Source: Nitrososphaerales archaeon
GTDB taxonomy: Archaea > Thermoproteota > Nitrososphaeria > Nitrososphaerales > UBA183
Assembly (NCBI GenBank): GCA_030042335.1
Contig: JASHZW010000111.1
Coordinates: 1-7,101 of the forward strand
DNA: 7,101 nt
Direction: 5' to 3'
Shown here: in pieces, positions 5,740-7,101 of the stretch
Numbering within the stretch: position 1 is the stretch's first letter
How the letters are laid out: the number at the start of each line of letters is the position of its first letter
Position numbers and translations under genes: made by a program
Notes under the pieces: model-generated
The model's input: the letters and a program-made list of their open reading frames with translations, nothing else
The model's database searches: none
What the model was told of the DNA's origin: nothing

Positions 5740-6300
5740 CTAGGTTATCGTTACCTGCACGGCGGGTGTCTTCCCCGACGCGCTGCCCTTCTCGAGGTAG
5801 CTTCGCCTTCCCCAACTGATGTCGACCTTGCCCATTATCTTCTTCTCCCCTCTGCCGAGGGATGATGCAGGGAACTCGAAGAGTTTCACCACGTCGAGAT
5901 ACTGCGACTTTGCATCCTCGACGCTGGTGGGAATGATGGGGGCGCGGCCATCCTCGTGGATTATCGAGGCCCATATCCTGTAGGGAAGGTCCGGGTCCCT
6001 GCTCCAGTAGAATTTGCCCCTCCTGACCTCCTTGCCTGTGGTGGCGAGCTCCTTCCCGATGACCCCCGCGGTCCGGATAGACGATGTCATGACCAGACGA
6101 GCGAGCTTATCATTATCCTCCCAAGCGACCGTCCATACGTTCGGGATGAAGGACTCACGCAGTCCGCCGACGATCCTGCAGCCCAAGCGCACCCTTACCA
6201 CCTCGTCCTCCTTGTACTCCTTGCTCTCGGAGATCAGCTTTAGGTCGACGAGCGAGGTAGGGCCCCATGAATACTCATGGCGCCGGTTCATCAGGGACAT
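5740..6300 (-). CDS. Hypothetical beta-rich protein
   Basis: I do not recognise this 186-residue protein. It has no signal peptide, membrane segment or cysteine motif. It alternates short hydrophobic and charged stretches such as YKEDEVVRVRLGCRIVGG (29-46), with several tryptophans (12, 56, 60, 99, 110, 163) and a C-terminal strand VQVTIT, which suggests a cytoplasmic beta-sandwich. The early Y-x-x-D/G-E-V pattern loosely recalls arrestin-like or Spo0M-like folds, but this is a weak impression. The ATG at 6300 was chosen because a TATA box lies 30 bases above it. An in-frame ATG at 6453 would add 51 low-complexity Ser/Pro-rich residues and run through two promoters and into the divergent transporter gene. 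A second ATG at 6291 is possible. The coding frame is open, and both ends fit the neighbouring gene boundaries. Confidence 0.75.
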   Translation of the reverse strand: MSLMNRRHEYSWGPTSLVDLKLISESKEYKEDEVVRVRLGCRIVGGLRESFIPNVWTVAWEDNDKLARLVMTSSIRTAGVIGKELATTGKEVRRGKFYWSRDPDLPYRIWASIIHEDGRAPIIPTSVEDAKSQYLDVVKLFEFPASSLGRGEKKIMGKVDISWGRRSYLEKGSASGKTPAVQVTIT

Positions 6301-6326
6301 GGACGGTCCGGAGACCAGCGGCGTGG

Positions 6327-6334
6327 TTATAAAA
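6327..6334 (-). promoter_or_regulatory. TATA box (BoxA) for the hypothetical gene
   Basis: On the minus strand this reads TTTTATAA, centred about 30 bases above the ATG at 6300, again near-leaderless spacing. Read on the plus strand it is TTATAAAA and could also drive the transporter gene with a leader of roughly 45 bases. Confidence 0.65.
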
Positions 6335-6367
6335 TCTGAACGGTGGCTCTCGATCCCCTCTAAATGC

Positions 6368-6374
6368 CTATAAG
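6368..6374 (+). promoter_or_regulatory. TATA box (BoxA) for the VIT1-like gene
   Basis: CTATAAG is centred about 31 bases before the ATG at 6402, with no Shine-Dalgarno sequence before the start. It faces away from the box at 6327-6334, forming a divergent promoter of about 100 bases. Confidence 0.6.
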
Positions 6375-6401
6375 CGATTCCCGGAGACGGCCGCGCTCCC
6401 G

Positions 6402-7101
6402 ATGGGCACCAGGGCGGGCTCGACTGGAACAAGGTACAATGAAGAGCACTCACACATCAGAGGGAGGGGTCTCATCGCCTCCTCGGCGTTGGGGTTGGTC
6501 GACGGACTTATCACGAACCTCTCGTTCCTTACAGGGTTCGCTGCCGCCGCTGACCTGAGCCTTATCAAGTTCGCCGGGCTCGCAGCGATGCTAGCCGGTA
6601 CGGTTTCGATGTTCTTCGGCGGTGTGCTAGAGGCGCGCTCGGAGTCAGACCTGTTCAGAGCTGATTCGAGGCGCGAAGCCTACGAGATTAAGACCGAGAG
6701 AGAGGAGGAGATAGCGGAGCTGAAGGAGCTCTACGTGAAGAAGGGTCTGACCGAGCAGGAAGCGGCGACAGTGGTGGAAAGGATATCATCGCGCGACGAC
6801 AAGTTCCTTGATGACTTGCTCGCGAACGAGCTGCACATCTACAGAGAGGACCTCGAGAGCCCCTACAAGCGCGGAGTGGTTATCGGGTCCGCCTTCCTCT
6901 TGGGAGCGCTGGTCCCTCTAGTGCCGTACTATCTAATTGACGTGAAGCAGGACGCGCTCGCGGCGTCGGTCATGCTGTCGCTAGTCTTCCTTTTCAGCGC
7001 AGGGGCCTGGAAGGGTAACGTAGTGGGGAGGTCACCCCTAAAGAGCGGGCTTGAGACACTGCTCATAGGGGCTGCGGGAGCCGCCATACTCTACGTGATT
7101 G
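6402..7101 (+). CDS. VIT1/CCC1-family iron/manganese transporter, 3' end cut by the window
   Basis: The frame is open from the ATG at 6402 to the right edge (233 codons, no stop). After a short polar start with HSHIRGRGLI (16-25), the first membrane helix holds D34-G35 in LGLVDGLITNLSFLTGF (30-46), the DG-L-x-T signature of the VIT family. A second helix ends in AGTVSMFFGGVLEARSESD, followed by a long Glu-rich cytoplasmic helix (about 90-110, with EREEEIAELKELY) and a segment like KKGLTEQEAATVVERI. In plant VIT1 this charged region binds metal. Two or three further hydrophobic helices follow after about residue 160. The family exports or sequesters Fe2+/Mn2+ by proton exchange. In an archaeon without vacuoles it would act at the cell membrane, probably in metal efflux. 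A TATA box 31 bases upstream supports the start. No regulator is adjacent. Confidence 0.85.
   Translation, partial: MGTRAGSTGTRYNEEHSHIRGRGLIASSALGLVDGLITNLSFLTGFAAAADLSLIKFAGLAAMLAGTVSMFFGGVLEARSESDLFRADSRREAYEIKTEREEEIAELKELYVKKGLTEQEAATVVERISSRDDKFLDDLLANELHIYREDLESPYKRGVVIGSAFLLGALVPLVPYYLIDVKQDALAASVMLSLVFLFSAGAWKGNVVGRSPLKSGLETLLIGAAGAAILYVI

Noticed and set aside
4895..5974. A 359-codon open frame on the minus strand opposite the dehydrogenase gene
   Set aside because: It is antisense to a well-supported MDR gene and overlaps the hypothetical gene. Its translation is rich in Arg, Pro, Gly and His with no recognisable motif, as expected from GC-rich codon shadows.
6301..6453. A 51-residue N-terminal extension of the hypothetical protein from the ATG at 6453
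   Set aside because: It overlaps the TATA boxes of both genes and the start of the divergent transporter gene, and its residues look like non-coding sequence.

Overview
This window looks like a gene-dense archaeal chromosome segment, GC-rich by eye. The archaeal assignment rests on several genes: a eukaryote-type clamp-loader large subunit (RfcL), an Orc1/Cdc6 initiator, an archaeal-type tRNA-splicing endonuclease (EndA), a UbiA-family prenyltransferase of the archaeal ether-lipid type, and TATA (BoxA) promoters set about 26-34 bases before the start codons. The gene mix and protein style suggest the TACK group, most likely a Nitrososphaerota/Thaumarchaeota-related lineage. The lineage is an inference; the domain Archaea is firm.

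Layout from left to right. (1) Positions 1-111, minus strand: the first 37 codons of an MtnA/aIF2B-like sugar-phosphate isomerase, running off the left edge. (2) Positions 112-198: a compact divergent promoter. (3) Positions 199-3112, plus strand: a tight run of endA, a ubiA-type prenyltransferase (DGGGP synthase), rfcL and a small cysteine-rich protein of unknown function. (4) Positions 3105-4560, minus strand: orc1/cdc6 followed by an overlapping winged-helix gene, meeting the previous run tail to tail with an 8-base overlap. (5) Positions 4561-4699: a divergent promoter region with two small inverted repeats at the orc1 promoter. (6) Positions 4700-5728, plus strand: a medium-chain dehydrogenase that keeps the structural zinc site but lacks the catalytic zinc ligands. 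(7) Positions 5740-6300, minus strand: an unrecognised beta-rich protein. (8) Positions 6301-6401: another divergent promoter. (9) Positions 6402-7101, plus strand: a VIT1/CCC1-like metal transporter cut by the right edge.

The middle 3 kb is an information-processing island. RfcL loads the PCNA sliding clamp and Orc1/Cdc6 marks origins and recruits the MCM helicase. Each is followed by a small overlapping partner: a seven-cysteine protein after RfcL and a winged-helix protein after Orc1. These two small genes are the most plausible places for undescribed biology. Other points worth a second look are an EndA with no histidine where its general base should be, a prenyltransferase whose conserved N-terminus extends upstream of the only conventional start codon, and a clear split in translation signals: TATA-proximal starts for first genes and Shine-Dalgarno sites for some downstream genes. 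I see no mobile element, CRISPR array, tRNA or rRNA, and no convincing defence system. No stretch longer than 300 bases is without a gene.
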